Position numbers and translations under genes: made by a program
Shown here: positions 7,485-17,057 of the stretch, in pieces
How the letters are laid out: each line of letters begins with the position of its first letter
Numbering within the stretch: position 1 is the first letter of the stretch
Origin: a virus
DNA: 36,571 bases
IMG/VR virus record: IMGVR_UViG_3300017719_000056
Span: 1 to 36,571 of that record
Strand: one strand, 5' to 3'
Notes under the pieces: model-generated
The model's input: only the letters and a program-made list of their open reading frames with translations
Database searches by the model: none
Told to the model about the DNA's origin: nothing

Positions 7485-8309
7485 ATGACAAGACAAATTA
7501 TTAGTACAGGAACCGCGGCAAATGATGGTACCGGTGATACTTTACGAAGTGCTGGTGTTAAGATAAACGAAAATTTTAAATCAATATATACTCTATTGGG
7601 TGATAGTAATAGTTTTTCTACTCAAATATCGCTTGAAGATAGTGCAGTAGTATTTGAAGGTGCTACACCAGACGGCAATGAAATGAGATTGACAACTGTT
7701 GAACCTTCAGCAGATCGTCAAATTCAATTACCAAATGCAAGTGGTATTGTAACCCTTAATAATGCAACTCAAACTTTAACGAATAAGACACTTACAAGCC
7801 CCGCAATTACTACGCCATCTATTACCACAGCTATTAATGATGCAAATGATAATGAGATTATTAAGTTTACTGCAACAGGATCGGCAGTTAACGAAATTAC
7901 GGTTGTTAACTCAACTAGTACTGACGCGGTTCAGATTAATGCAACAGGAACAGCCACGAACCTTAATTTAAATTTAAATGCAAAAGGCACTGGTTCAGTT
8001 AACTTGAGTAAAGCTGCTTTTAGTTCTACAACTGTTGATACTAATGCTGCGTCAATAGTAAGTGGCACATTAATTATAGGAAATAAAAGTGTAGGTAGTA
8101 CTTTAACACTAAGTTTACTTAATGGAACTACTGTAGGCGAATATAAAATTTTTACAAATAAAGGTTCAGACGCAATGGAAGTTACACCAGTTACTTTTAG
8201 AGGTTCTCAAACTAAATTCACATTAGCACAATTTGACGGTTGTACCTGTATATGGGATGGAAGCGCTTGGTTCTTAGTAGGAAACCAAGGCGAAGTAACG
8301 GTAGCATAA
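7485..8309 (+). CDS. gp9/gp10-like baseplate structural protein
   Basis: This is a 274-aa protein. The N-terminus (IISTGTAANDGTGDTLRSAG, then VKINENFKSIYTLLGD) matches the short baseplate-attachment domain at the start of T4 gp10 and gp9 (DDGTGD.LR..G.KINENF). The centre contains NATQTLTNKTLTSPAITTPS, a repeat-like linker common in phage fibres, followed by beta-rich sequence. The C-terminal part (FTLAQFDGCTCIWDGSAWFL) looks like a compact tip. It is much shorter than T4 gp10 (602 aa). It probably docks on the wedge and carries a small peripheral domain. Assignment rests on the N-terminal motif and on position between wedge genes. Confidence 0.65.
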   Translation: MTRQIISTGTAANDGTGDTLRSAGVKINENFKSIYTLLGDSNSFSTQISLEDSAVVFEGATPDGNEMRLTTVEPSADRQIQLPNASGIVTLNNATQTLTNKTLTSPAITTPSITTAINDANDNEIIKFTATGSAVNEITVVNSTSTDAVQINATGTATNLNLNLNAKGTGSVNLSKAAFSSTTVDTNAASIVSGTLIIGNKSVGSTLTLSLLNGTTVGEYKIFTNKGSDAMEVTPVTFRGSQTKFTLAQFDGCTCIWDGSAWFLVGNQGEVTVA

Positions 8310-8319
8310 GGAATAGAAT

Positions 8320-9690
8320 ATGTCAGCAATAGTAACAGATGATTTAAAACACACAATTTCAGAATTTTTGCTAGAGGATTCTGCCGCGACATATTATGTT
8401 GGAATCGGTAAGGTTGATCAATATGATTCCTCGGATATAGTGGCAACTCCTTTAAGAACAAATTTTGAAGAGGCAGAGGCTAGAGCAAATTTAATTTCGA
8501 TTAAAAAGGTTCCAAACGGAAATATGTCTTTCGTTATTCCCAGATATAACTGGGTTTCTGGTACAACATACTCTGCGTTTTCGGATACATCTGTTGGCAT
8601 ACCTACAAATAGTTATTACGTTCTTACAGAGGATAATGAAGTATATATCTGTATACAACAAGGTAAAACTGCTACTGGAGCATCAAACGTTTCTATTGTT
8701 AAACCATCACATACTGCGGCCGGTGTACCTGATACGGCAATATTTCAAACCGCAGATGGTTATAGATGGAAATTTGCATATTCATTATCTGCCTCCAGAG
8801 CAAATACATTTTTAACATCAGGTTTTATTCCAATTGAGTATGTTAAAAATATTGGTTCTCCAAATTCGTTTCAAACCCAACAAAAAAACATCGAGGCAAG
8901 TGCTGATAGTGGAGCAATTGTTGGCGTAAGAATTGTTGAAGGTGGAAGTGGATATACTGGCTCAACTCTTTCGATTAAATTTAGAGGGGATGGTCAAGAA
9001 GCCTCGGCAACTGCAACAATATCAAGTGGGGCAATTGTAAAAGTTGAAATGGATGATTCTGCCAGTGCTGTTGGTAATGGCGGTGGTAGGGATTACACTT
9101 ATGCAAGTGCATCATTTACAGGTAACGCAACATTAAAACCGATTTTAAGTTCAAAAAATGGATTAGGTAGTGATCTTGTCAGAGATTTAAAATGTAATTC
9201 AATTATGTTTAATGCAAAACTTACTGGTTCTGAAAATGGTACCATTAATACTGATAATGATTTTAGACAAATAACCTTAATGAGAAATTTAACCGATAAT
9301 ATTTCTGGTGCCAGAATAAATGCTACCAGTTATAAGGTAGGTAGGTCCATTCATATGGATGCCACTGTTGCAGGAATTGGTGCAGATGCTACCATAACGG
9401 ATGAAACGTCTGGTGTTACGGCAACTGTGGTTGAGGTCGATAGTGATGGTTCTGCTCTTCCAGCTGCGGGTAAAACCATCTTCAGATTTATTCAAAATCA
9501 AAATAATATAATTGGACCATTTACTGCAGGTGGAGACATTAATGGTGGAGCAGGTACAATTGAATCAACGGGTGATTCCGATGGTCTTGTAGATATTAAC
9601 TCCGGCGAGATGTTATACATAGAAAATAGATCAAAAGTGCAGAGAAGCACATCACAATCAGAAGATATAAAAATTATTTTAACGGTGTAA
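8320..9690 (+). CDS. 8: Baseplate wedge subunit gp8
   Basis: This is a 456-aa protein of the T4 gp8 family. Matching parts are the N-terminal YYVGIGKVDQYD region, MSFVIPRYNW, TADGYRWKFAYSLS, DFRQITLMRNL and the C-terminal SGEMLYIENRSKVQRSTSQS (T4 has GEMIYMENR...). gp8 dimers sit on the outer wedge and contact gp10 and gp7. T4 gp8 has 334 residues. The extra length includes an insert near residues 205-280 beginning VEGGSGYTGSTLSIKFRGDG, a small beta repeat seen in marine relatives, and another beta insert around 345-430. A ribosome site AAGGA precedes the ATG. Confidence 0.9.
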   Translation: MSAIVTDDLKHTISEFLLEDSAATYYVGIGKVDQYDSSDIVATPLRTNFEEAEARANLISIKKVPNGNMSFVIPRYNWVSGTTYSAFSDTSVGIPTNSYYVLTEDNEVYICIQQGKTATGASNVSIVKPSHTAAGVPDTAIFQTADGYRWKFAYSLSASRANTFLTSGFIPIEYVKNIGSPNSFQTQQKNIEASADSGAIVGVRIVEGGSGYTGSTLSIKFRGDGQEASATATISSGAIVKVEMDDSASAVGNGGGRDYTYASASFTGNATLKPILSSKNGLGSDLVRDLKCNSIMFNAKLTGSENGTINTDNDFRQITLMRNLTDNISGARINATSYKVGRSIHMDATVAGIGADATITDETSGVTATVVEVDSDGSALPAAGKTIFRFIQNQNNIIGPFTAGGDINGGAGTIESTGDSDGLVDINSGEMLYIENRSKVQRSTSQSEDIKIILTV

Positions 9691-9694
9691 ACAA

Positions 9695-12600
9695 ATGACA
9701 ACCTCAGTAACAAATACCACATTTCCAATAACTTATAAAGATGATTTTGTAGATTCTGATAATTTTCACAGAGTTTTATTTAATTCAGGAAAAGCATTAC
9801 AATCCAGAGAATTGACCCAAATGCAGACAATTATCCAGGAGGAAATTGCTAGATTTGGTTCAAATATTTTTGTAGAAGGTGGTGTTGTTAATGGTTCCGG
9901 TTTCACGGTTAATAATAAATACGAATATATTAGACTTGCTGATGGTACACTTACAGGTGATGGTTCAAATCTTATAGGTATTGAATTTACTGAGGATGGT
10001 ACTGGTGTAAAATTTAAAATTTTAGAAGTTGTTAAAAGTGAGATCACTGGAGGCGATGATACACTATATGTTAGATATACAAATACTTCTGGTGGCACGA
10101 GTGGTTCCACTCCAGTAAGAGTTCAAAATAACGCGACTTTAACAGCGCCCACATTTGCTAATTTATTAGTTACTAATGAAAGCGCAACTGGTTCTGGTAC
10201 TCAAATTTCAATTGGTGCTGGCAGTTTTTTTGTTCAAGGTCATTTTGTATTTGCTACAGCCCAAACAGTTCTTGCATCATACTATTCATCAACTCCTACA
10301 CTAACTATGGGATTTAAAATTGATGAGGAAGTCATATCTGTTAACGATGATGCTACATTATATGATAATCAAGGTGCCGTACCTAATACTGCAGCGCCTG
10401 GTGCAGATAGATATAGAATTAAATTAACTCTTATTGACCAGGCAAATATTACCTCTGGTCAAAATTTCATATACCTATTTAAATTATTTAATGGTAACAT
10501 TTCCGATGAGGTCAGAAAAGATAATTCATATTCAACGATTAATGACGTTATGGCTCTTAGAACAAAAGAGGAATCAGGTAATTATATTGTAAAGGACTTT
10601 ACTGCCAATTTTGAAATTAATGACAGCGCTACTAGTCCAAATCTTACATTAAAAGTTTCCGACGGTACGGCCTATGTCGATGGATATAGAATTGAGTCAA
10701 GTGCAAAAGATATTATTGTAGAAAAAGCCCAGGATACCACAACAATTAATAGTGAAATTATTAGGGCATCATATGGTAATTTTATTGATGTACAGGGTGG
10801 TACAGATAATAAAGGTTTACCAAATATTAATAATTTTCAGAAAATAAATTTATCATCTGACTCTTCAGCAAATACTGCAGAAGTAATTGGTACTGCAAGA
10901 GTTAGGGCACTTTATAAACAAGGTACAGATACATATAGGGCATATTTATTTGATATCCAAATGAATTCGGGTGTAGCATTTTCAACTGCAAAATCAATAG
11001 GTGTAGATTCTAATGATTATATGAATTTTGTATTGGACGGTAGTCAGGCAATTTTAAAAAATACATCTCAAAATGATTTACTATTTCCATTACCTAACCC
11101 TAGACCGAGTGCAATAGATTATTCCAGTAGTGATATTCAGGTGCAAAGAAAAATTACATTTAGTACCGGTGGTGGTCAAACCAGTGTAACCAACATAACA
11201 GGAGCATTACCAGAAGGTGGCGCTGGCCCAGGAACAGGTTATGTCTATGAAGGAGCAAGTTCATGGATTCTTTCAGAGTCCGGTGGTGAGATTATAGAGC
11301 AAACACCTACCTTTCCATCTAATACCACTTTTACTTATGCTACCGGATTAACACAAAATACAAATTATGAGATTTTGGCGCAGGTTGAAAAAACACCATC
11401 TGCTAGAACAAAAACTCTTAACGAAACAACTCACGTTCATGCAGCAGACTGGCCTGCCGAAGCAGAATCGGATGGGACTGGAAGTCTTTATTTTAGTTTA
11501 AATAAGCCTGACATTTTTGAGGTTACCAGAATTCGACAAACCGATTCTAATGGTGTTGATCTTTCTGATAATTTTACACTTGATAATGGACAAAAAGATA
11601 ATTTTTATGGAATTGGTAGGTTGGCATTAAAACCTGGCAGATCTATTACAGGAAAAGTTTTTGCAAGATATAAATATTTTACACATACGGATGGTGACTT
11701 TTTTGATGTAAGTTCATATAATGCTATTCCATATGAAAAAATACCAAATCACACATTGGCCGATGGAACTACAATTAATTTAAGAGATTATGTTGATCTT
11801 AGACCAGTGGCAACAAAAGGACCAGGTAACGGATCCAAATTGGCTAGTTCGTATGCAACCTTTGATTCCAATGGTGCTGGTGGTAATCCAATAGTCAATT
11901 TTTTACCAGAAAATGGTAGCACATTTAGAGGTAATGTAACATATTATTTACCAAGAATTGACCGATTGGTCGCCTCAACCAAAACAGATGGTGGTGCAAA
12001 AAATAGACGTGGTGATATAAAAATTGTAAAAGGAACTCCGGATTTAAATCCACAACCACCTGTTATACCAAATGGTTCAATGCCTCTTTATAATTTAAGA
12101 TTAAATCCATATACTCTTAATGATTCCGATACCGAAGAAACAATTATTCCTGCTAAAGGTTTTACAATGGCAGATATTGCAACCTTGGAAAAACGAGTTG
12201 ACAATCTTGCTGAGTTAACAACATTAAGTTTACTTGAACTTGACACATCATCACTTACTGTATTGGATTCTGCAGGTTTAACAAGAACAAAGGCTGGATT
12301 CCTTGTTGATAATTTTAAAACCTCTGATTTTGCTGCCATTGATAGGGATGAATATAGGGCAGTTGCAGATATTTCTGAAGGAATTTTAACTCCAATTACA
12401 ATAGGTAAATCCACATCACTATACGTTGATTCATCCTACACATCGGTTGGCAATGAATATGTGATTAAAGGCGATACTGTAATGATGGAAATTGATTCCA
12501 ACCCAGTTGAAATTAATCAAATTCTTGCTACTGAATTTGAAAATATTAATCCATTTGCAGTTATTGTTTCCAGAGGTAGCACTACATTATCACCAGAAAC

Positions 12601-14896
12601 AGATGAATGGGTTGAAACAAAATGGTTGCCAAATAGAATTCAAAGTTCATCTTTAGGAACAATTTCACGAGCTCGAGCTCGAAACATTGCCAGACGTAAT
12701 TTTTCTGCTGCAGGTTTTAGAGATACCTGGTTTGGTAGAACTTCTGGTGCTGCTGTAGCAATTCGTGGTAATACAGGAACCATATCAAGAGTAGTTGGTA
12801 ATAGGGTTATTGACATTAGTGTCATACCATTTATGAGATCTAGAATTTTATTTTTTAAAACTCAAGGCTTAAGACCTAATACACAACACTTCCTAAGTTT
12901 TGGTGGCCAGGATATGACAAATTATGTTAGATCCGAATCCGCCTTTAAAAGAATTGCTGGTCTTACTGCTGGTAGAACTCAAACATATACGAATGCAGCT
13001 GCTCACCCAAATGGTGCATCAACAATAACAAGTGATAGTGCAGGGCAATTAATAGGATCATTCTTAATACCATCAACAAATAACTTAAGATTTAGAACTG
13101 GTATTCAGGAATTCTTACTAATGGATGTTACAGGTGGGCCAACAAATAGACCAAATTCAATATCAACATCAAGAGCATCATTTCAATCATCCGGTCAACT
13201 TGAAACAAGACAACGTGATGTAAACATTACAACATTTAGAATTGCACCACCTCCACCTCCACCACAGAATGAAGATAACGGTGATGGTAACGGTGATGGT
13301 ACTGATCCTCTTGCTCAATCTTTTCAGGTAGATCCAGTAGATAATCCTAATGGATATTTTATTACACAGATTGATGCATTTTTTAGAACAAAAGATGATG
13401 AAGGGGTGCCAGTTGAATGTCAAATCCGTGGTATGGAACAGGGGTCTCCAAATTCCAACGCACTACCTGGAGCAAGTGTATTCCTACCACCAGCATCGGT
13501 CAATATCCCAAGCGATTTAAATGATATGGCAACGGTTCAGGCTACGCCAACTACATTTACTTTTGAAGAACCAGTTTATGTACAACCAGGTAGAAGTTAT
13601 GCCGTTGTTCTTAAAGCAGAATCAACCAAATATAATGTTTATGTTGGAAAAACATATGATTTCGTATTAGGTTCAACAGAGGCTAGAATTAATAAGCAAC
13701 CTACATTAGGTTCACTATTCATGTCACAAAATGGTATTACCTGGACTGCAGATCAAACTAGAGATCTAATGTTTAGATTAAAAATTGCAAAATTCCAAAC
13801 TGCATCAAGTTCAGTTAAATTTAGAACTGCATTTCCACCGGATCTTGAATTAAACAATAACCCTATTTTAAGTGATTCCGGATCAACTTCACTAAAAATA
13901 TTACAAGAAGGTCACGGTCTTAATACTGGAAACAAAGTTACAATAACCGGTTTAGATTCTGCTATATCATATGCTGGTTTTAGGGGATTAAGTATTAATG
14001 GAACCCATACTGTTACCCGTGTTGATCATACAGGATTTATGATTGATCTAGGTGGATCTGCTGCAATTGCTTCATTGCAAACTGGTGGTGATGGTATTAT
14101 TATAACAAATAATATGCAATATGACCAATACGTACCTAGATTAAATGCATTTTTACCTGATGGCACATCATTAACAGGTGCTGAAATGGTTCACCAAGCA
14201 TCAAATTCATTTGGTAGTTTAAGGAATAATATTGGTGCCGGCAGTGGAGCTACTGGTAATACTGGTGGTGCTACTAGTGCGATAAAAATTGCCTTAAATG
14301 AATTTAACTTTACCGATGTACCATATGCAGTTTATGGGCCCGGTAATTTGGCAGAAGGTCAAACCACGCTTACACTTAATCTAGAAAATGGTGGTGATAC
14401 CAAGGTTTCGCCTGTAATTAATTTACAAAGGGCGTCACTGGTCGGATTTGAAACAGTTATTGATACTCAGGATTCTGGAGACCTGTTGCTTACTCCTAAT
14501 GTGCCTTTGGCCCGAATTGCTGAAACAGATGCCACAGGTGGCACATCTGCGGCAAAACATATTACAACACCGGTTGTGTTAGAGGAACCAGCTAAAGGTT
14601 TAAAAATTCTATTTGCTGGAAATAGACCTTCGGAATCTAAATTTAAGGTATATTTTAAAACTGCATCTGGTGATGAAGCACTTGATGATATATCATATAC
14701 CGTAATATCTGAATTTACAAATAATCCTTCTGATGAGGATAAAACCATTTTTAGACAATATGAATATTTGCCTGGTGGTATTGGTGGTAGACTTAGTGAT
14801 TTTACAAAATTTCAAGTAAAAATTGAAATGATAGGTACTAATATTGCAAAGGCTCCGTCGTTAAAAGATTTAAGAATACTTGCGTTGGTGACATAA
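9695..14896 (+). CDS. Giant virion structural protein with DUF4815 N-terminal domain
   Basis: This is a 1733-aa protein. The N-terminus (YKDDFVDSDNFHRVLFNSGK, then ALQSRELTQMQTIIQEEIAR, then FGSNIFVEGGVV) is the DUF4815 pattern found in the large structural proteins of marine T4-like phages. Residues 1185-1205 form a linker of six prolines followed by an Asp/Gly-rich NGDGNGDG stretch. After it comes a module (ADPLAQSF-like TDPLAQSFQVD, FITQIDAFFRTKDD, VYVQPGRSYAVVLKAES) that resembles a carbohydrate-binding beta-sandwich. A later repeat-type segment (HGLNTGNKVTITGL, about 1407) is like those in the 1805-aa gene. Position after gp8 suggests a baseplate-peripheral or fibre-proximal role. The precise function is not known. 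Confidence 0.8.
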   Translation: MTTSVTNTTFPITYKDDFVDSDNFHRVLFNSGKALQSRELTQMQTIIQEEIARFGSNIFVEGGVVNGSGFTVNNKYEYIRLADGTLTGDGSNLIGIEFTEDGTGVKFKILEVVKSEITGGDDTLYVRYTNTSGGTSGSTPVRVQNNATLTAPTFANLLVTNESATGSGTQISIGAGSFFVQGHFVFATAQTVLASYYSSTPTLTMGFKIDEEVISVNDDATLYDNQGAVPNTAAPGADRYRIKLTLIDQANITSGQNFIYLFKLFNGNISDEVRKDNSYSTINDVMALRTKEESGNYIVKDFTANFEINDSATSPNLTLKVSDGTAYVDGYRIESSAKDIIVEKAQDTTTINSEIIRASYGNFIDVQGGTDNKGLPNINNFQKINLSSDSSANTAEVIGTARVRALYKQGTDTYRAYLFDIQMNSGVAFSTAKSIGVDSNDYMNFVLDGSQAILKNTSQNDLLFPLPNPRPSAIDYSSSDIQVQRKITFSTGGGQTSVTNITGALPEGGAGPGTGYVYEGASSWILSESGGEIIEQTPTFPSNTTFTYATGLTQNTNYEILAQVEKTPSARTKTLNETTHVHAADWPAEAESDGTGSLYFSLNKPDIFEVTRIRQTDSNGVDLSDNFTLDNGQKDNFYGIGRLALKPGRSITGKVFARYKYFTHTDGDFFDVSSYNAIPYEKIPNHTLADGTTINLRDYVDLRPVATKGPGNGSKLASSYATFDSNGAGGNPIVNFLPENGSTFRGNVTYYLPRIDRLVASTKTDGGAKNRRGDIKIVKGTPDLNPQPPVIPNGSMPLYNLRLNPYTLNDSDTEETIIPAKGFTMADIATLEKRVDNLAELTTLSLLELDTSSLTVLDSAGLTRTKAGFLVDNFKTSDFAAIDRDEYRAVADISEGILTPITIGKSTSLYVDSSYTSVGNEYVIKGDTVMMEIDSNPVEINQILATEFENINPFAVIVSRGSTTLSPETDEWVETKWLPNRIQSSSLGTISRARARNIARRNFSAAGFRDTWFGRTSGAAVAIRGNTGTISRVVGNRVIDISVIPFMRSRILFFKTQGLRPNTQHFLSFGGQDMTNYVRSESAFKRIAGLTAGRTQTYTNAAAHPNGASTITSDSAGQLIGSFLIPSTNNLRFRTGIQEFLLMDVTGGPTNRPNSISTSRASFQSSGQLETRQRDVNITTFRIAPPPPPPQNEDNGDGNGDGTDPLAQSFQVDPVDNPNGYFITQIDAFFRTKDDEGVPVECQIRGMEQGSPNSNALPGASVFLPPASVNIPSDLNDMATVQATPTTFTFEEPVYVQPGRSYAVVLKAESTKYNVYVGKTYDFVLGSTEARINKQPTLGSLFMSQNGITWTADQTRDLMFRLKIAKFQTASSSVKFRTAFPPDLELNNNPILSDSGSTSLKILQEGHGLNTGNKVTITGLDSAISYAGFRGLSINGTHTVTRVDHTGFMIDLGGSAAIASLQTGGDGIIITNNMQYDQYVPRLNAFLPDGTSLTGAEMVHQASNSFGSLRNNIGAGSGATGNTGGATSAIKIALNEFNFTDVPYAVYGPGNLAEGQTTLTLNLENGGDTKVSPVINLQRASLVGFETVIDTQDSGDLLLTPNVPLARIAETDATGGTSAAKHITTPVVLEEPAKGLKILFAGNRPSESKFKVYFKTASGDEALDDISYTVISEFTNNPSDEDKTIFRQYEYLPGGIGGRLSDFTKFQVKIEMIGTNIAKAPSLKDLRILALVT
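13277..13300 (+). repeat. Tandem 12-base repeat, two copies, in a structural gene linker
   Basis: AACGGTGATGGT occurs twice back to back and encodes NGDGNGDG. It lies just after codons for six consecutive prolines (13247-13264). It marks a flexible, acidic hinge in the 1733-aa protein. Confidence 0.85.
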
Positions 14897-15112
14897 ATGA
14901 GATATACACCTGTTGAAGGACATCCTGGATTGGCAAGAAATTCAACTTCTGGGGCGATAATAAATATTAATAGTTCAGAGATGTCACAAGCCAGAAATCG
15001 TAAAAAAATTTGGCAGAAACAACAAAATGAAATAACAGATTTAAAAAATGATGTTACTGAAATGAAATTAATGTTACAAAAATTAATAGAGGGAAAAGAT
15101 GGCAGTCACTAA
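14897..15112 (+). CDS. Small coiled-coil virion-associated protein
   Basis: This is a 71-aa protein. The N-terminus RYTPVEGHPGLARNSTSGAI is a recurring motif in small proteins of marine T4-like phages. Residues 33-65 form a charged heptad-like coiled coil (KIWQKQQNEITDLKNDVTEM...). The gene starts one base after the preceding stop and overlaps the next gene by 14 bases. It is probably a virion-associated or assembly factor. Function is unknown. Confidence 0.6.
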   Translation: MRYTPVEGHPGLARNSTSGAIININSSEMSQARNRKKIWQKQQNEITDLKNDVTEMKLMLQKLIEGKDGSH

Positions 15113-15560
15113 TATAGATTTATCGGATCCGATATCCACACTCGTAACCAAAACAAATACTATATCTGCATCCGTTGGTGATATTGGAACATTAGGTACA
15201 ACTGCAACAAGTAGTCTTGTTGCGGCAATCAATGAAATTAATACAAAAATTGTTGCAATTGATACGGACCAGGAAGTATCCGAAAAGGTTGAAGCTTATT
15301 TTAATACTACGGCATCATTTGATATTCAAAATATGTCAGCAGATTCTGCCACATTTACAAATATTACCGTTAACGGTGAAGCACAACTTGACTCAGCCAG
15401 GTTTACAAATTTTGCATTAAAATCAAATTCCGGTGCTAGTTCAGGCACAACTATCGGTAATTTAAGTTTTGCAAAACCATTACAGATTAAAAATTCATCA
15501 GGAACCGTTTTATTAGCAGGATATATAGTATCAACAGATTCTGATAACGGAACAATCTAA
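15099..15560 (+). CDS. Fibre-type structural protein with helical N-terminus
   Basis: This is a 153-aa protein. Residues 1-70 are predicted helical, with the motif TSSLVAAINEINTK (38-50), which is common before coiled coils in phage fibres. Residues 81-88 are ADSATFTN, followed by a second partial copy (LDSARFTN). The same phrase occurs twice in the 1023-aa fibre at 24723. The C-terminal half is beta-rich. It ends in a TAATG junction with the next structural gene. It is likely a small trimeric fibre or whisker-like protein. Confidence 0.6.
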   Translation: MAVTNIDLSDPISTLVTKTNTISASVGDIGTLGTTATSSLVAAINEINTKIVAIDTDQEVSEKVEAYFNTTASFDIQNMSADSATFTNITVNGEAQLDSARFTNFALKSNSGASSGTTIGNLSFAKPLQIKNSSGTVLLAGYIVSTDSDNGTI

Positions 15561-16570
15561 TGGCGGTTAGAACACCTGTATATTGGGATGGCACATCCAT
15601 AGTAGAGATGACTGCTAACCAAATACAAAAAATAAAAGACAGATGTGTTTATTTACACGGTGATGCAACCTATCGTTCAATTGATTTATTAGTTGATGGA
15701 GTAGGTACTTCCATTAGACGCATGATAGATTCACGTGATATTGCTGGAGCAGCAACATCTAATACAACTTCATTTGCCAATAATAATACACATATTAGTT
15801 CCAACCCGGCAATTGATGCCGGTGCAACAACAACATACGATAAAATTAGTTTAAGTGCTGTTGTGCCATCAGATCCGGGTGACCCAAATAATATCAATTA
15901 TCCTTTATTTTATGATGGTAATGGTGTTTTACAGACCATGACTCAAAATGACATGTATGATACATTTATAAATGATGCCACAGATGTTATTATTGATGGC
16001 ACTGATAGAGGTGGTACATATAGAATTTATACTGATACATCTGGTTTGGCCAATCATACCTTGGTTAATGGAACTGCAGTTTTTACTGATCAACAATTTA
16101 ATAAAGCTATCCATGGTAGCGTTACAACGACTTCAAATCAAGATATTTTACCATTGGCCAGTACCGATTTACCTGTTACCGAACAGAATTATTACCTTTG
16201 GAGAACAGATCAAACTGCAAGTGGTGATTATACATTACCGTTATTTTTCAATACGGATAATCAATTTGAAACAAAGGATTCAGCAACTGTTGATACTCTT
16301 TTAGGAACTCTTTTAGGTTTTTCAACGGCAAGTAGATCAAGTTATAGAATTGGATATGACATCGAAGGTGTTGGTACTGATTCAGCATCAATATCACCTT
16401 TACTAGCGGCAAATACCCCGGCTGGTCGTGGATCATCAATAACCGATACTACTTTAAATTCTTCAGTTAGGATTAATAATCAAGATGCTGATAATTACAG
16501 ATCACAAAGTTTACCAACTGGTGGAAACGAAACAGAAACAACATATACGTTAAAAATTTATAGGTATTAA
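15560..16570 (+). CDS. Virion structural protein, unknown role
   Basis: This is a 336-aa protein rich in Thr, Asn, Ser and Asp, without enzymatic motifs. The start MAVRTPVYWDGTSIVEMTANQIQ, then IKDRCVYLHG, resembles N-termini of conserved structural proteins in marine T4-like phages. The C-terminus is SLPTGGNETETTYTLKIYRY. The body has a repeated theme of Y-x-Y/W strands (YPLFYDGNGV, YYLWRTDQTA, YTLPLFFNTDNQ) with ligand-like loops. It starts in the stop of the gene before (TAATG) and is the last structural gene before the accessory block. Confidence 0.65.
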   Translation: MAVRTPVYWDGTSIVEMTANQIQKIKDRCVYLHGDATYRSIDLLVDGVGTSIRRMIDSRDIAGAATSNTTSFANNNTHISSNPAIDAGATTTYDKISLSAVVPSDPGDPNNINYPLFYDGNGVLQTMTQNDMYDTFINDATDVIIDGTDRGGTYRIYTDTSGLANHTLVNGTAVFTDQQFNKAIHGSVTTTSNQDILPLASTDLPVTEQNYYLWRTDQTASGDYTLPLFFNTDNQFETKDSATVDTLLGTLLGFSTASRSSYRIGYDIEGVGTDSASISPLLAANTPAGRGSSITDTTLNSSVRINNQDADNYRSQSLPTGGNETETTYTLKIYRY

Positions 16571-16571
16571 A

Positions 16572-17057
16572 ATGGAAAATCATAATTTTGTAACCGCAAG
16601 ATTTACAAACAATGACAGAACAACTGTCATGGCAAGATGGGTATCAAAAACTGAAAAAGATGCAAATGGAGATCCGATATATCGTAATGAAAATATGTTG
16701 GCAGACGATAATAATGTTTTATTTCAGAATATTTTAAAACATATTTCTATTGACGGGTTGCACGAGAATACGGTTAATTGGGCTAGAGCTGAAAAAGAAG
16801 AGTACGATAAAATTATAGAAGATTTAGCCGTAAAGAGAGGTGAAATTGTAGATTATAAAGATGAAACTACTTTTATTAAAAAACTAACAGAAGTAATGGA
16901 TATAGATTATGAGACTGATAATGAATCATTATTTAAATGTAAATTATCGATATTTGAACTACCGCAGATTAAGAATTCCAAGAACAGATCGTTAAAAACA
17001 AAATTACGTAAAGCTAAATCCTTCCGTGAAGTAATAGAAGTGGTATTAAAATTCTAA
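16572..17057 (+). CDS. Uncharacterised 161-aa protein at the start of the accessory block
   Basis: I do not recognise this protein. It begins MENHNFVTARFTNNDRTTVM, a strand-like start, and is then charged and helical (WARAEKEEYDKIIEDLAVKR; LTEVMDIDYETDNESLFKCK). It ends with a basic helix (NRSLKTKLRKAKSFREVIEV). It has no signal peptide, membrane segment or catalytic motif. It follows the structural gene by one base, and the next gene's ATG comes directly after its stop, so it is co-transcribed with both. It could be a small virion or assembly protein that belongs to the upstream structural set rather than to the enzyme block. Confidence 0.5.
   Translation: MENHNFVTARFTNNDRTTVMARWVSKTEKDANGDPIYRNENMLADDNNVLFQNILKHISIDGLHENTVNWARAEKEEYDKIIEDLAVKRGEIVDYKDETTFIKKLTEVMDIDYETDNESLFKCKLSIFELPQIKNSKNRSLKTKLRKAKSFREVIEVVLKF

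Noticed and set aside
12088-12414. Long minus-strand open frames such as this one, and others over 716-1147, 9766-10110 and 27374-27820
   Set aside because: They lie opposite well-supported structural genes and their translations show no family pattern. Ser/Thr/Asn-rich genes often leave open frames on the other strand.
15972-16304. Plus-strand frame inside the 336-aa structural gene
   Set aside because: It is a frame shadow of a continuous structural gene, with a Leu/Ile-rich composition typical of shifted reading and no ribosome site.
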